Part shown: positions 32,357 to 42,100 of the stretch, piece by piece
Layout: each line of letters starts with the position of its first letter
Position numbering within the stretch: position 1 is the stretch's first letter
NCBI RefSeq assembly: GCF_022414575.1
Contig: NZ_JADWYQ010000037.1
Location: 5,863 to 69,862 of the forward strand
DNA from: Streptomyces sp. MUM 178J
GTDB lineage: Bacteria; Actinomycetota; Actinomycetes; Streptomycetales; Streptomycetaceae
Length of the DNA stretch: 64,000 bases
Direction of reading: 5' to 3'
Notes under the pieces: generated by a model
Seen by the model: only the letters and a program-made list of their open reading frames with translations
The model's database searches: none
What the model was told of the DNA's origin: nothing
Made by a program: the position numbers and the translations under genes

Positions 32357-34012
32357 TCACGCCTGCCGTGCGGCGAGGCTGACGACGGTGATGTCGGAGG
32401 ACGCCCCCACCCGCACCGGCGGCCCCCACGCACCCGCGCCGCGGGTCACATACAACTGGGTGTCGCCGTAGCGTTCGAGCCCCGCGAGGGTGGGGTTGGC
32501 GAGCTCCGCGAGGTAGTTGCCCGGCCACAGCTGGCCGCCGTGGGTGTGGCCGGAGAGCTGGAGGTCCACTCCATGCTCGACGGCGTCATGGATGACGACG
32601 GGCTGATGGGCGAGGAGCACGGAGGCGCGGGCGGGGTCGCGGTCGCCGAGCGCCTTGGCGAAGTCCGGGCCCTCGCCCTCGCTCTCCCCCGCGATGTCGT
32701 TGACGCCCGCGAGGTCAAATCCGGCGATCTCGGCGCGCTCGTTCTGCAGCGGCCGAATGCCGAGTTCGCGGACATGGTCGACCCACTGGTCGGCGCCGGA
32801 GAAGTACTCGTGGTTGCCGGTGACGAAGAACGCTCCATGCCGCGACTCGAGCCGCGCCAGCGGCTCGGCCGCGGGGCCGAGGTCCGCTACGGATCCGTCG
32901 ACGAGATCGCCGACGATCGCGATCAGATCGGGTGAGACCGCGTTGACTGCTTCGACGATGCGCTGGGTGTGGGCGCGGCCGAGGATGGGGCCCAGGTGGA
33001 TGTCGCTGACGACGGCGATGCGCAATCCATGGGCGGAGCGCGGGAGCTTGCCCAGCGGCACGGTCACCCGCTTGACGCGCGGGCCGCGCAGCACGCCGTA
33101 CGTCCCGTATCCCACGGTTCCGAGCGAGGCGGCGACCGCGCCGCCGCCGATGATCCGCGATACAAAGACTCGTCGGGACACCCCGCCGATGACGCGGTCG
33201 GCAGGTCCGGGAGCGGGCTCCTCGCCCCCGGCGGGCACCCCGCCTCCGGCGGACGCCCCGTCGCCGGCGGACGCCCCGTCGCCGGCGGACGCCTCGGCCG
33301 CGGGCTGCTCGCCGCTGTCCCCGGCCGTGCAGGACGTGGCCTTCGCACCCGCCCCGCCGGGGACTGCCGCCACAGCGGCAGAACCAGCGGTCGCAGCCAC
33401 GGACTCGCCGCCTCCCGCGCGGGACCGGCTCTCCGGCACGGGCTGCGCGCCGCTCCCCGCCGCCGCGCCGGCCGCCTCCGAGCCAGGCGTCCCGCTCGCG
33501 TCCGGCGCGCCGCCGTGCGCCTCACCGGCGGCGGAACCCGCGGGCCCGGCCGGAGGCGGGCAGTCTGCGGCGGGCGTCCCGCCTCCTGCGAAGGAGGGCT
33601 GGCGGACGGTGTCCCGCACATCTCCCGGTGCTGGGGCGGCGGTCCGGTCCGCTCCGGCGGGACCGCCCGAATCGGCCGCCCCGCGTGCCTCACGGGCGCG
33701 CAGGACGCGATGCAGGAGGGGGCGTATCGCCTCGCCGAGCAGGAGGGCCAGGGTCAGGTAGAGGAGGACCGCGAGCCAGAGGTAGCCAGGCCAGGCGAGG
33801 ATCTGTTCAAGCCAGAAGGGGGCGCCGGCGCGGCCGGAGACCAGGGCGCCGACCGACAGCAGGGGAAGCACGCAGACCGCGACCGTGCCCGCACGGCGGG
33901 CGAGCCCGCGGGGGCGGGTCGTATCGCGGACCAGGCGTCGCCAGACGTACCAGTGCACCCCGGCCAGCAGGGCGACGACCGTCACTGCCACGAGCACGGC
34001 GACCACGACCAC
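32357..34012 (-). CDS. membrane-anchored metallophosphoesterase (YkuE/YaeI-like)
   Basis: 551 aa. Three N-terminal membrane helices (to about residue 95) are followed by a ~180-residue Ala/Gly/Pro-rich linker partly built of 18-bp DNA repeats (33245-33296), a further hydrophobic/Tat-like segment RRVFVSRIIGGGAVAASLG, then the calcineurin-like domain: VVSDIHLG, VGDLVDG, TGNHEYFSG, HQP and SGHTHGGQLWP, all metal ligands present. The catalytic domain is probably extracytoplasmic, acting on phospholipid-type or wall phosphates. The linker is unusually long. Confidence 0.88.
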   Translation of the reverse strand: MVVVAVLVAVTVVALLAGVHWYVWRRLVRDTTRPRGLARRAGTVAVCVLPLLSVGALVSGRAGAPFWLEQILAWPGYLWLAVLLYLTLALLLGEAIRPLLHRVLRAREARGAADSGGPAGADRTAAPAPGDVRDTVRQPSFAGGGTPAADCPPPAGPAGSAAGEAHGGAPDASGTPGSEAAGAAAGSGAQPVPESRSRAGGGESVAATAGSAAVAAVPGGAGAKATSCTAGDSGEQPAAEASAGDGASAGDGASAGGGVPAGGEEPAPGPADRVIGGVSRRVFVSRIIGGGAVAASLGTVGYGTYGVLRGPRVKRVTVPLGKLPRSAHGLRIAVVSDIHLGPILGRAHTQRIVEAVNAVSPDLIAIVGDLVDGSVADLGPAAEPLARLESRHGAFFVTGNHEYFSGADQWVDHVRELGIRPLQNERAEIAGFDLAGVNDIAGESEGEGPDFAKALGDRDPARASVLLAHQPVVIHDAVEHGVDLQLSGHTHGGQLWPGNYLAELANPTLAGLERYGDTQLYVTRGAGAWGPPVRVGASSDITVVSLAARQA

Positions 34013-34044
34013 GAACCGTTCCCCCTTGCTGACTCGATGCCCTG

Positions 34045-34092
34045 CTGACTCATTGACTCACTGACTCACTGACTCATTGACTCACTGACTCA
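34045..34092. repeat. 8-bp tandem repeat (Y)TGACTCA, six copies
   Basis: Six uninterrupted units (CTGACTCA or TTGACTCA) form two identical 24-bp blocks. The array spans the stop codon and last five codons of the small membrane-protein gene and extends towards the metallophosphoesterase start. Confidence 0.92.
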
Positions 34093-34337
34093 CTGGGCGG
34101 CGTTCGCCGCAGTGCCCTGATGCCGCGCAACCCGAGCACACCGATCGCCGTCCCCAAGGCAAAGGACGTCACGGCGAGCGCCAGATGGACCCAGAAGTAG
34201 CCCGTCGGGTCGCCTGCGTCATCGAAGGCCAGACCGCTGGCGTCCTGCCACAGGTTTTTGACGAAGGTGATCCAGATGAGCCAGCTCCACACCCCGAACG
34301 CGAGCAGGAACCAGGACACGGGACGGCTGAGCTTCAT
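34074..34337 (-). CDS. small two-helix membrane protein (SCO4848-like)
   Basis: 87 aa. MKLSRPVSWFLLAFGVWSWLIWITFVKNLW is the first helix region, DPTGYFWVHLALAVTSFALGTAIGVLGLRGI the second. The compact arrangement resembles a conserved actinobacterial small membrane-protein family. Its last residues SESVSQ are encoded by the 8-bp tandem repeat. It starts at ATG 34337 and lies 61 bases upstream of the metallophosphoesterase on the same strand. Function unknown. Confidence 0.85.
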   Translation of the reverse strand: MKLSRPVSWFLLAFGVWSWLIWITFVKNLWQDASGLAFDDAGDPTGYFWVHLALAVTSFALGTAIGVLGLRGIRALRRTPPSESVSQ

Positions 34338-34458
34338 GAGGTCAGTATCGCGGGCGTCCTCCGACCGGGTTCTCCGGGGTGGTCTGTCCCGGCGGCGGAT
34401 AGGGCGCGCCCGCATGCCGATGTCCATACGCGTTTCGCAGCCATGTACGTTCTCGACC

Positions 34459-35721
34459 GTGTCTGCTTTGAAGAAGACCGCCTTGACGGTCACCGCCGCC
34501 GCATTGGTTTCGCTTCTGGTCGCCGGCCCGGCGGCCGCGGACGGGAACGACGGCAAGGCAGACGACAAGCAGCAGCCCAAGCCGCCCGTCTCGATGTCCA
34601 CCGTCGGCGGTGCGCTGCTCGGCAAACCCGGCACCCAGGTGAACCTCGGCCCCGGCGCGCCGGTGCTGCCCAAGGAGCTCAGCGGGCGGTCGTGGATCGT
34701 GGCGGACGCGGAGAGCGGCGATGTGCTCGCCTCGCACAACGCCCACTGGCGGCTCCCTCCGGCTTCCACGCTGAAGATGCTGTTCGCGGACACACTGCTG
34801 CCCCGGCTGTCGAAGGACACCGTGCACAAGGTCACACCCGACGACCTCAAGGACGTCGGCGAGGGCAGCAGCCTGGTCGGGGTCAAGGAGGAGCACACGT
34901 ACTCCGTGCACGACCTGTGGCTGGGGGTGTTCCTGCGCTCCGGCAACGACGCGGTGCATGTGCTGTCCGCGATGAACGGCGGCGTCGACAAGAGCGTCAA
35001 GGACATGCAGCAGCACGCCGAGGAGCTCCAGGCGCTGGACACCCGCGTGGTGTCCCCCGACGGATACGACGCCGAGGGCCAGGTCTCGTCCGCGTACGAT
35101 CTCACGCTCATCGCCCGCAGCGGTCTGCAGAAGAAGGACTTCCGCGAGTACTGCTCCACCACCACCGCGAAGTTCCCCGGCAAGCAGGAGAAGGGCAAGG
35201 AGCGGGAGACGTTCGAGATCCAGAACACCAACCGGCTGATGACGGGGGCGTACGGCGTCACGCCCTACAAGGGCATCGCGGGCGTCAAGAACGGCAGCAC
35301 CACGCACGCGGGCTCGACCTTCACCGGGGTGGCCGAGCGGAACGGCAAGGTGCTGCTGGTCACCGTGATGAACCCGGACTCCGGGGAGGGCTCCGCGGTC
35401 TACAAGGAGGCCGCCAGGCTGTTCGACTGGGGCTTCGCCGCGGCCGGGAAGGTGACCCCGGTCGGCGAACTGGTGCCGCCGAAGTCCGCGGACACGGGCC
35501 CCAGCACGGAGCCCGTCGGCGCGGGCCGGGACGGCGGCGGGGACGGCCAGGCCAGCGCGCCCGCGCAGGCCGGCGCGGCGGGGGCCGGGGAGTCCAGCGG
35601 CATCGGCATCGCGCTCGCCGTCACCGGCGGGGCGCTGGTGACGGTGGCCGCCGGGGTCTTCCTGGTCAATCGCCGCTGGCCGCTGCCGGACCTGGTGCGC
35701 CGCCGGAACCCTCGCCCCTGA
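34459..35721 (+). CDS. D-alanyl-D-alanine carboxypeptidase (S11), C-terminally membrane anchored
   Basis: 420 aa. Signal peptide (SALKKTALTVTAAALVSLLVAGPAAADG), then the penicillin-binding domain with STLK at 103-106, SGN at 161-163 and K277-N278-G279 in place of the usual KTG. It trims pentapeptides in peptidoglycan. A Gly/Ala-rich linker, one helix (GIALAVTGGALVTVAAGVFLV) and a basic RRW...RRR tail anchor it. GTG 34459 is preferred; TACGTT seven bases upstream and no ribosome-binding site suggest a leaderless message. Its last 56 bases overlap the convergent YihY gene. Confidence 0.9.
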   Translation: MSALKKTALTVTAAALVSLLVAGPAAADGNDGKADDKQQPKPPVSMSTVGGALLGKPGTQVNLGPGAPVLPKELSGRSWIVADAESGDVLASHNAHWRLPPASTLKMLFADTLLPRLSKDTVHKVTPDDLKDVGEGSSLVGVKEEHTYSVHDLWLGVFLRSGNDAVHVLSAMNGGVDKSVKDMQQHAEELQALDTRVVSPDGYDAEGQVSSAYDLTLIARSGLQKKDFREYCSTTTAKFPGKQEKGKERETFEIQNTNRLMTGAYGVTPYKGIAGVKNGSTTHAGSTFTGVAERNGKVLLVTVMNPDSGEGSAVYKEAARLFDWGFAAAGKVTPVGELVPPKSADTGPSTEPVGAGRDGGGDGQASAPAQAGAAGAGESSGIGIALAVTGGALVTVAAGVFLVNRRWPLPDLVRRRNPRP

Positions 35722-36757
35722 GGTCCCAGCGCCGGGTGGGTTGCGGCGCCGTCTGCGACCGCGGCTCCGGCTCCGGACTCCCCTCCGGCTCCGGACCTGA
35801 TTCCCGCTCCGGACCTCCCTCCGGCTCCGGACCTCCCTCCGGCTCTGGTTCTGATTCCGTCTCCGGCTCCGGCTTCTTCGGCTCCGGCTCCATGGCCGCC
35901 TGCGGAGGCTCGCTGTCCGTCGCCGTCCACGCCGCGCAGTACAGCAGCAGCTTCGCGCTGAGGTTGATCCACAGCAGCAGGGCGACCGGCACGCCGAAAG
36001 CCCCGTACATGCTCTTGCCCGCGACCTCCGTCATATAGCCGCCGAGCAGCAGCTTGAGCGCCTCGAAGCCGACAGCGCCGATCAGCGCGGCGACGAGGAG
36101 ACGGCGGCGCGGCGGATGCACCCCGGGCAGCAGTGTCAGCAGATAGAGCAGCATCAGGAAGTCGGCGAGCACGGCGACGGCGAGCGCCGCGATCTGGAGC
36201 AGTACGCCCTCGGCTCCGGCCCGTTCGATGCCGAGCCGGTCCGCGGTCCAGGAGACGGCGGTGACGCCGACCGTGGAGACGCCGACCGTGACCAGCGCCG
36301 CACCGCCGAGGCCCACCAGGACCCCGACGTCCTTCCCCTTCCGCACGAAGAGGTTGCCCTCGTCCTCGTCGTCCCGCCCCCACACGGCCCGCAGGCAGTC
36401 CCGCATCGCGCCGACCCAGCTGACGCCGGTGAGCAGCAGCAGCGCGCCGGCGACCAGTCCGACCGTGGCCGCGTTGTCGACGAGGGAGCCGATGTCGACC
36501 TGGTCGGAGATGCCGGGCACCTGGTCGGCCAGCTCGTTCTCCATCCTGGTCAACTGGTCGTCGCTGAGCAGTCCCGCGCCGATGGCCGCGGCCAGCGTGA
36601 TCAGCGGGAACAGGGCCAGAAAGCTCAGGAAGGTGATCGCCCCTGCGAGGCGCGTCCAGTGCACCCGGTCGAGCGTCTCGTACGAACGCCAAGCGTGCGT
36701 GCGCATCAGCCGGGCGGCATAGGGGCCGATGACGGGGAGCTTGGTCAGCCAGTCCAT
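35666..36757 (-). CDS. YihY/BrkB-family inner-membrane protein
   Basis: 363 aa with about six membrane helices, including LAGAITFLSFLALFPLITLAAAIGAGLL, TVGLVAGALLLLTGVSWVGAMRDCL, and the family segment GKSMYGAFGVPVALLLWINLSAKLLLYCAAW. Family members were once annotated as RNase BN; current knowledge is an uncharacterised transporter-like protein. The C-terminal ~85 residues are cytoplasmic Glu-Pro-rich repeats and overlap the DD-carboxypeptidase gene by 56 bases on the opposite strand. Confidence 0.9.
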   Translation of the reverse strand: MDWLTKLPVIGPYAARLMRTHAWRSYETLDRVHWTRLAGAITFLSFLALFPLITLAAAIGAGLLSDDQLTRMENELADQVPGISDQVDIGSLVDNAATVGLVAGALLLLTGVSWVGAMRDCLRAVWGRDDEDEGNLFVRKGKDVGVLVGLGGAALVTVGVSTVGVTAVSWTADRLGIERAGAEGVLLQIAALAVAVLADFLMLLYLLTLLPGVHPPRRRLLVAALIGAVGFEALKLLLGGYMTEVAGKSMYGAFGVPVALLLWINLSAKLLLYCAAWTATDSEPPQAAMEPEPKKPEPETESEPEPEGGPEPEGGPERESGPEPEGSPEPEPRSQTAPQPTRRWDLRGEGSGGAPGPAAASGD

Positions 36758-36808
36758 GGGTGTACGCGTACCAGACGGGCGCGGCGTCGAACGTCTGCGG
36801 CGGGCGTG

Positions 36809-37396
36809 TCAGAGCGTGGTGGCGGTCTCGTCCACCGGCGAGCCCTGCGCCGGAACCGTCGCGATCCCGCCGCCGAAGGCGTAGGCGTTGAGCTTGCGCC
36901 ACACGGCGTCCGGGCCCTGCTCGTACAGCGCGAAGGAGGCGCACGTCCAGGACGCCCGGTACTCGGCCAGCTCCTCGTACGCCCGGTCCATCGCCTCCTC
37001 GGAGATGCCGTGTGCGACGGTCACATGCGGGTGGTACGGGAAGTGCAGCTCGCGCACCAGCGGCCCCTCCGGGTCCCGCACCCGCTGCTGGAGCCAGGAG
37101 CAGGCCGCCCCGCCCTCGACGACCTGGACGAAGACCACGGGAGAGACGGGGCGGAAGGTGCCCGTGCCGGACAGCCGCATGGGAAAGGGCCGGACGGCCG
37201 CGGCGACCGCCGCCAGATGCGTCTCGACCGCGGGCAGTGCGGCGGAGTCGACCTCGGTGGGCGGCAGGAGGGTGACATGCGTGGGGATGCCGTGCGCGGC
37301 GGAGTCCCCGAAGGCCGCGCGCCGCTCCTGGAGCAGGCTGCCGTACGGCTCCGGGACCGCGATCGAAACGCCGAGCGTTACGGTCCCCACGTCCAT
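36809..37396 (-). CDS. 2'-5' RNA ligase/cyclic phosphodiesterase-family protein
   Basis: 195 aa of the 2H phosphoesterase superfamily. Two HxT motifs are present: GIPTHVTLLPP near residues 37-47 and HPHVTVAHG near 123-131, supplying the catalytic histidines. Such enzymes hydrolyse 2',3'-cyclic phosphates or join 2'-5' ends. It is upstream of the YihY gene on the same strand with a 51-base gap. Confidence 0.88.
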   Translation of the reverse strand: MDVGTVTLGVSIAVPEPYGSLLQERRAAFGDSAAHGIPTHVTLLPPTEVDSAALPAVETHLAAVAAAVRPFPMRLSGTGTFRPVSPVVFVQVVEGGAACSWLQQRVRDPEGPLVRELHFPYHPHVTVAHGISEEAMDRAYEELAEYRASWTCASFALYEQGPDAVWRKLNAYAFGGGIATVPAQGSPVDETATTL

Positions 37397-37506
37397 CTCC
37401 TCATCACTCGTGATTGGCGTGCAGCCGCCAGTGTGGCTGCTGCACGCCCGATGTGGCCAGTGCAGCCCTTGGGCAGTGGTTCGTCAGGGCCCCCGGCAGT
37501 CCCCCG

Positions 37507-38532
<1,026 letters not shown>

Positions 38533-38639
38533 TCAGGTGCGTGGGGTGCCCCGGGACGCCGGTGGACAACCCCCGGGCCGCCGCCCCGGACCCGCGCCTC
38601 GAACGCCGGCGCGGCTCGTTTCTTGTCCTCAATCGCCGG

Positions 38640-38850
38640 ACGGGCTGGAAACCCAGCCCCCGGGTGGGGCTGGAACTCCCTGCCCCGGACGGACCGGAAA
38701 CCCAGCCCCGGACGGCGCTGGAACTCCCTGCCCCGGACGGGCTGGAACTCCCTGCCCCGGACGGCGCTGAAACTCCCTGCCCCGGACGGACCGGAAACCC
38801 AGCCCCCGGACGGACCGGAAACCCAGCCCCGCCTGGGGCCTCCCCCGGGG
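38640..38850. repeat. degenerate ~25-bp tandem array
   Basis: About eight units alternate between CTGGAACTCCCTGCCCCGGA and CCGGAAACCCAGCCCCGGAC types, following the motif CTCAATCGCCGGACGGGCTG, which from memory is frequent in Streptomyces intergenic regions. Confidence 0.8.
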
Positions 38851-38868
38851 GGAGTCCGGGGGCGGTTG

Positions 38869-39020
38869 CGGCGCGGGTTCCGGGGCGACGCCCCGGCTAC
38901 AGCCCCGGCACGGGGTCCGGGACGACGCCCCGGTCACAGCCCCCGCACCAGGTCCGGGACGAAGCTCCGGCGCGGGGTCCGGGCCGGAGCCCCGGTGCGG
39001 GGTCCGGGGCGGAGCCCCGG
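38869..39020. repeat. second degenerate tandem array (GGTCCGGG/AGCCCCGGC units)
   Basis: Five or so imperfect units containing GGGGTCCGGG, GACGCCCCGG and CTACAGCCCCGGC, ending at the glyA stop. Confidence 0.7.
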
Positions 39021-40283
39021 CTACAGCCCCGGCGCGGGGAACGCCGCCATCAGCTCCGCGACCTCCGCCCGGACCGCCGTCAGCGCCGCCTCGTCGCCCG
39101 CCCGCGCCGCCGTCACACCGCGGTCGATCCAGTCGGCGACCGCCGGCATGTGCGAGACGCCCAGGCCGCGGGAGGTCAGCGAGGGCGTGCCAATGCGGAT
39201 GCCGGAGGGGTCGAAGGGCTTGCGGGGGTCGTACGGGACGGTGTTGTAGTTGACGACGATCCCGGCGCGGTCGAGCGCCTTGGCCGCCGTCTTGCCGGGG
39301 ACGTCCTTCCCGCTCAGGTCGATCAGGATCAGATGGTTGTCGGTGCCGCCGGAGACCAGGTCGAAGCCGCGGGCGGCGAGTTGCTCGGCCAGCGCGCGGG
39401 CGTTGGCGACGACGGCGTGGGCGTAGTCGCGGAAGGACGGCTGGGCCGCCTCGTGGAGGGCGACGGCGATGGCGGCGGTGGTCTGGTTGTGCGGGCCGCC
39501 CTGGAGGCCGGGGAAGACGGCCTTGTCCACGGCCTTGGCGTGCTCCTCGCGGCACATCAGCATCGCGCCGCGCGGCCCGCGCAGGGTCTTGTGGGTGGTC
39601 GTGGAGACGACGTCGGCGTGCGGTGCGGGCGAGGGGTGCGCACCGCCCGCGACCAGGCCCGCGATATGTGCGATGTCGGCGACGAGCACCGCGCCCGCCT
39701 CGCGGGCGATCTCGGCGAAGGCGCCGAAGTCGATCGTGCGGGGCAGCGCCGTGCCGCCGCAGAAGATCAGCTTGGGACGTTCCTTGAGGGCGAGGTCGCG
39801 CACCTGGTCGAGGTCGATGAGCCCGGTGTCCTGACGTACGCCGTACTGCACGCCGCGGAACCACGTTCCGGTGGCGGAGACGCCCCACCCGTGGGTGAGG
39901 TGGCCGCCCATCGGCAGTGCCATGCCCATCACGGTGTCGCCGGGCTCGGCGAAGGCGAGATAGACGGCGAGGTTGGCCGGGGAGCCGGAGTACGGCTGGA
40001 CGTTGGCGTGGTCGACGCCGAAGAGCGCCGTGGCGCGGGCGGCGGCGAGCCGCTCGACCTGGTCGATGTTCTGCTGGCCCTCGTAGTAGCGGCGGCCCGG
40101 GTAGCCCTCGCTGTACTTGTTCTGCAGCACCGTGCCGGACGCTTCGAGCACGGCCCGGGAGACGTAGTTCTCGCTGGGGATCAGACGGAGGGTGTCGGCC
40201 TGGAGCCGCTCCTCGGCGGCGACGAGCCGCGCGAGCTCCGGGTCCGCGGCGGCGAGGGCGGGGTGCGCGAGGGGAAGGGTCAT
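39021..40283 (-). CDS. glyA: serine hydroxymethyltransferase
   Basis: 420-aa PLP enzyme interconverting serine and glycine with tetrahydrofolate. Motifs: LIPSENYVSRAV near the N-terminus, NKYSEGYPGRRYYEGQQNID, GSPANLAVY, and the PLP lysine in VSTTTHKTLRGPRG. ATG 40283 is chosen (GGAGG upstream); longer frames lack homology. It is divergent from rocD. No known riboswitch consensus was recognised in its leader. Confidence 0.96.
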   Translation of the reverse strand: MTLPLAHPALAAADPELARLVAAEERLQADTLRLIPSENYVSRAVLEASGTVLQNKYSEGYPGRRYYEGQQNIDQVERLAAARATALFGVDHANVQPYSGSPANLAVYLAFAEPGDTVMGMALPMGGHLTHGWGVSATGTWFRGVQYGVRQDTGLIDLDQVRDLALKERPKLIFCGGTALPRTIDFGAFAEIAREAGAVLVADIAHIAGLVAGGAHPSPAPHADVVSTTTHKTLRGPRGAMLMCREEHAKAVDKAVFPGLQGGPHNQTTAAIAVALHEAAQPSFRDYAHAVVANARALAEQLAARGFDLVSGGTDNHLILIDLSGKDVPGKTAAKALDRAGIVVNYNTVPYDPRKPFDPSGIRIGTPSLTSRGLGVSHMPAVADWIDRGVTAARAGDEAALTAVRAEVAELMAAFPAPGL

Positions 40284-40556
40284 GGCGTCGGTGTCCTCCG
40301 GGTCGGTCCGTGGGCTCGAACAAGCTCGGTCGCGGTCCCGGGGTGCCCAGGCGGGGCGGCACCTCGTTCGTTCTTCCGCGCACGGTTTCCTCGGGGTCGT
40401 TTCCCCGTACGCCAGTCGCCGCGCGCGCCCCACAGCCTATCGGGCGCCCCACAGGCAAGGTTTCTTCGTCCACACTGCGAGCGACGATAGAAGCAGAGGC
40501 GGATCCCGCCTCTCGCCGTACGGCTTGTCTCAGCTGCACTACCGAACGGAGCCCGT
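40284..40556. promoter_or_regulatory. shared divergent promoter region glyA/rocD
   Basis: 273 bases between divergent starts. GGAGG precedes glyA. On the rocD side TTCGTC and TAGAAG are 17 bases apart but match consensus weakly. No operator palindrome stood out. Confidence 0.4.
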
Positions 40557-41774
40557 GTGTCGACCACGCAGACAACGCAGAGTGCCATCGCTGCCGCCGA
40601 GGCGCACAGCGCGCACAACTACCATCCGCTGCCCGTCGTCGTCGCCACCGCGGACGGCGCATGGATGACCGATGTCGAGGGACGCCGCTATCTCGACATG
40701 CTCGCCGGGTACTCGGCGCTCAACTTCGGCCATGGGAACCGCCGGCTGATCGACGCGGCCAAGGCGCAGTTGGAGAGAGTCACCCTCACCTCGCGTGCTT
40801 TCCACCACGACCGGTTCGGCGAGTTCTGCGCGCGGCTGGCCGAGCTGTGCGGCATGGAGATGGTGCTGCCGATGAACACGGGCGCGGAGGCGGTGGAGAC
40901 CGCAGTGAAGACCGCGCGGAAGTGGGGGTACCGGGTCAAGGGCGTCCCGGACAACATGGCGAAGATCGTGGTCGCCGCGGACAACTTCCACGGCCGCACG
41001 ACGACGATCATCAGCTTCTCCACGGACCCCGAGGCCCGTGCCGACTACGGTCCGTACACGCCGGGCTTCGAGATCGTCCCGTACGGTGACGCGGCGGCGA
41101 TGGAGGCGGCGCTGACCGACAACACGGTGGCGGTGCTGCTGGAGCCCATCCAGGGCGAGGCGGGGGTGCTGGTGCCGCCGCCCGGCTATCTGCAGCGGGT
41201 GCGGGAGCTGACGCGTGAGCGCGATGTGCTGTTCATCGCCGACGAGATCCAGTCCGGCCTCGGACGCACGGGACGGACCTTCGCCTGTGAGCACGAGGGC
41301 GTCGTGCCGGATGTGTATCTGCTGGGCAAGGCGCTGGGCGGCGGTGTGGTTCCGGTGTCGGCGGTGGTCTCCTCCGCGGCGTTGCTCGGTGTGCACCGCC
41401 CGGGCGAGCACGGCTCGACCTTCGGAGGCAATCCGCTGGCGTGCGCGGTCGCTCTGGAGGTGATCGCCATGCTCCGCACCGGCGAGTACCAGCAGCGCGC
41501 CGCCGAACTGGGCGAGCACCTCCACCACGAGCTGGGCCTGCTGACGGGCGGCGGCGCGGTGGAGGCGGTCCGCGGGCGCGGGCTGTGGGCGGGCGTCGAC
41601 ATCTCGCCCTCGCATGGCACGGGCCGGGAGATCTCCGAGAAGCTGCTGGACCGCGGCGTCCTGGTGAAGGACACCCACGGCTCGACGATCCGCATCGCCC
41701 CGCCGCTGGTGATCAGCAAGGAGGACCTGGACTGGGGGCTGGACCAGCTGCGGGCGGTGCTGGCGGGGGGCTGA
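40557..41774 (+). CDS. rocD: ornithine--oxo-acid transaminase
   Basis: 405-aa class III aminotransferase making glutamate-5-semialdehyde from ornithine. Motifs: YLDMLAGYSALNFGHGN, TSRAFHHDRFGEFC, LPMNTGAEAVETAVKTARKW, DNFHGRTTTIISFSTD, VLLEPIQGEAGVLVPPPGYL, IADEIQSGLGRTG and the PLP lysine in LLGKALGGG. GTG 40557 start. The SAFHHD/ADEIQSGLGRTG combination separates it from acetylornithine aminotransferase. It is followed by an 8-bp stem-loop. Confidence 0.93.
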   Translation: MSTTQTTQSAIAAAEAHSAHNYHPLPVVVATADGAWMTDVEGRRYLDMLAGYSALNFGHGNRRLIDAAKAQLERVTLTSRAFHHDRFGEFCARLAELCGMEMVLPMNTGAEAVETAVKTARKWGYRVKGVPDNMAKIVVAADNFHGRTTTIISFSTDPEARADYGPYTPGFEIVPYGDAAAMEAALTDNTVAVLLEPIQGEAGVLVPPPGYLQRVRELTRERDVLFIADEIQSGLGRTGRTFACEHEGVVPDVYLLGKALGGGVVPVSAVVSSAALLGVHRPGEHGSTFGGNPLACAVALEVIAMLRTGEYQQRAAELGEHLHHELGLLTGGGAVEAVRGRGLWAGVDISPSHGTGREISEKLLDRGVLVKDTHGSTIRIAPPLVISKEDLDWGLDQLRAVLAGG

Positions 41775-41791
41775 CGGGCCGGGGCTTGTTT

Positions 41792-41810
41792 CCGGGGGCT
41801 CTGCCCCCGG
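41792..41810 (+). terminator. 8-bp stem-loop after rocD
   Basis: CCGGGGGC (41792-41799) pairs with GCCCCCGG (41803-41810) around TCT, 18 bases after the stop. Confidence 0.6.
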
Positions 41811-41929
41811 ACCCCGCGCCTCAGTCTCCCCCGGACTCCGTCCGGCGGGCGCCCCCAGCCGGGGCTGGAGTCTCCAGCCTGTTGGGGGCGCCTCCGTAGG
41901 GGTGCCCCTGGGGGCGTGGGGGTACCCCT

Positions 41930-42001
41930 GGGGGCACCTCCGTGGGGGTACCCCCGGACGAAGTCTGGGGGAGGAGTCTGGGGGAGGTAGCCGGGGGAGT
42001 T
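41930..42001. repeat. dispersed G-rich palindromic element, copy 2
   Basis: Shares a 45-base core with 32209-32276, with a partial internal duplication of GTCTGGGGGAGG. Confidence 0.8.
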
Positions 42002-42100
42002 TGCGGACACGGCCTCCAGACCCGTACGGGCGTCCGGGGGCTTGGCTCCGGTTCCGGGAAGGGGCGGGGTGGGGTGGGGGAACAACGCCCACCGCGGGCG

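Larger units (their letters stand above)
41775..42100. other. 326-base intergenic region with terminator and repeat
   Basis: No gene is supported. It holds the rocD terminator (41792-41810), several GGGGGC/GCCCCC palindromes and the second copy of the dispersed G-rich element. Confidence 0.55.

Noticed and set aside
38640-38850. CRISPR-like tandem array
   Set aside because: Units are contiguous and degenerate with no unique spacers of regular length and no cas genes nearby.
40284-40556. Riboswitch in the glyA leader
   Set aside because: No glycine, tetrahydrofolate or SAM riboswitch consensus was recognisable; only ordinary leader sequence seen.
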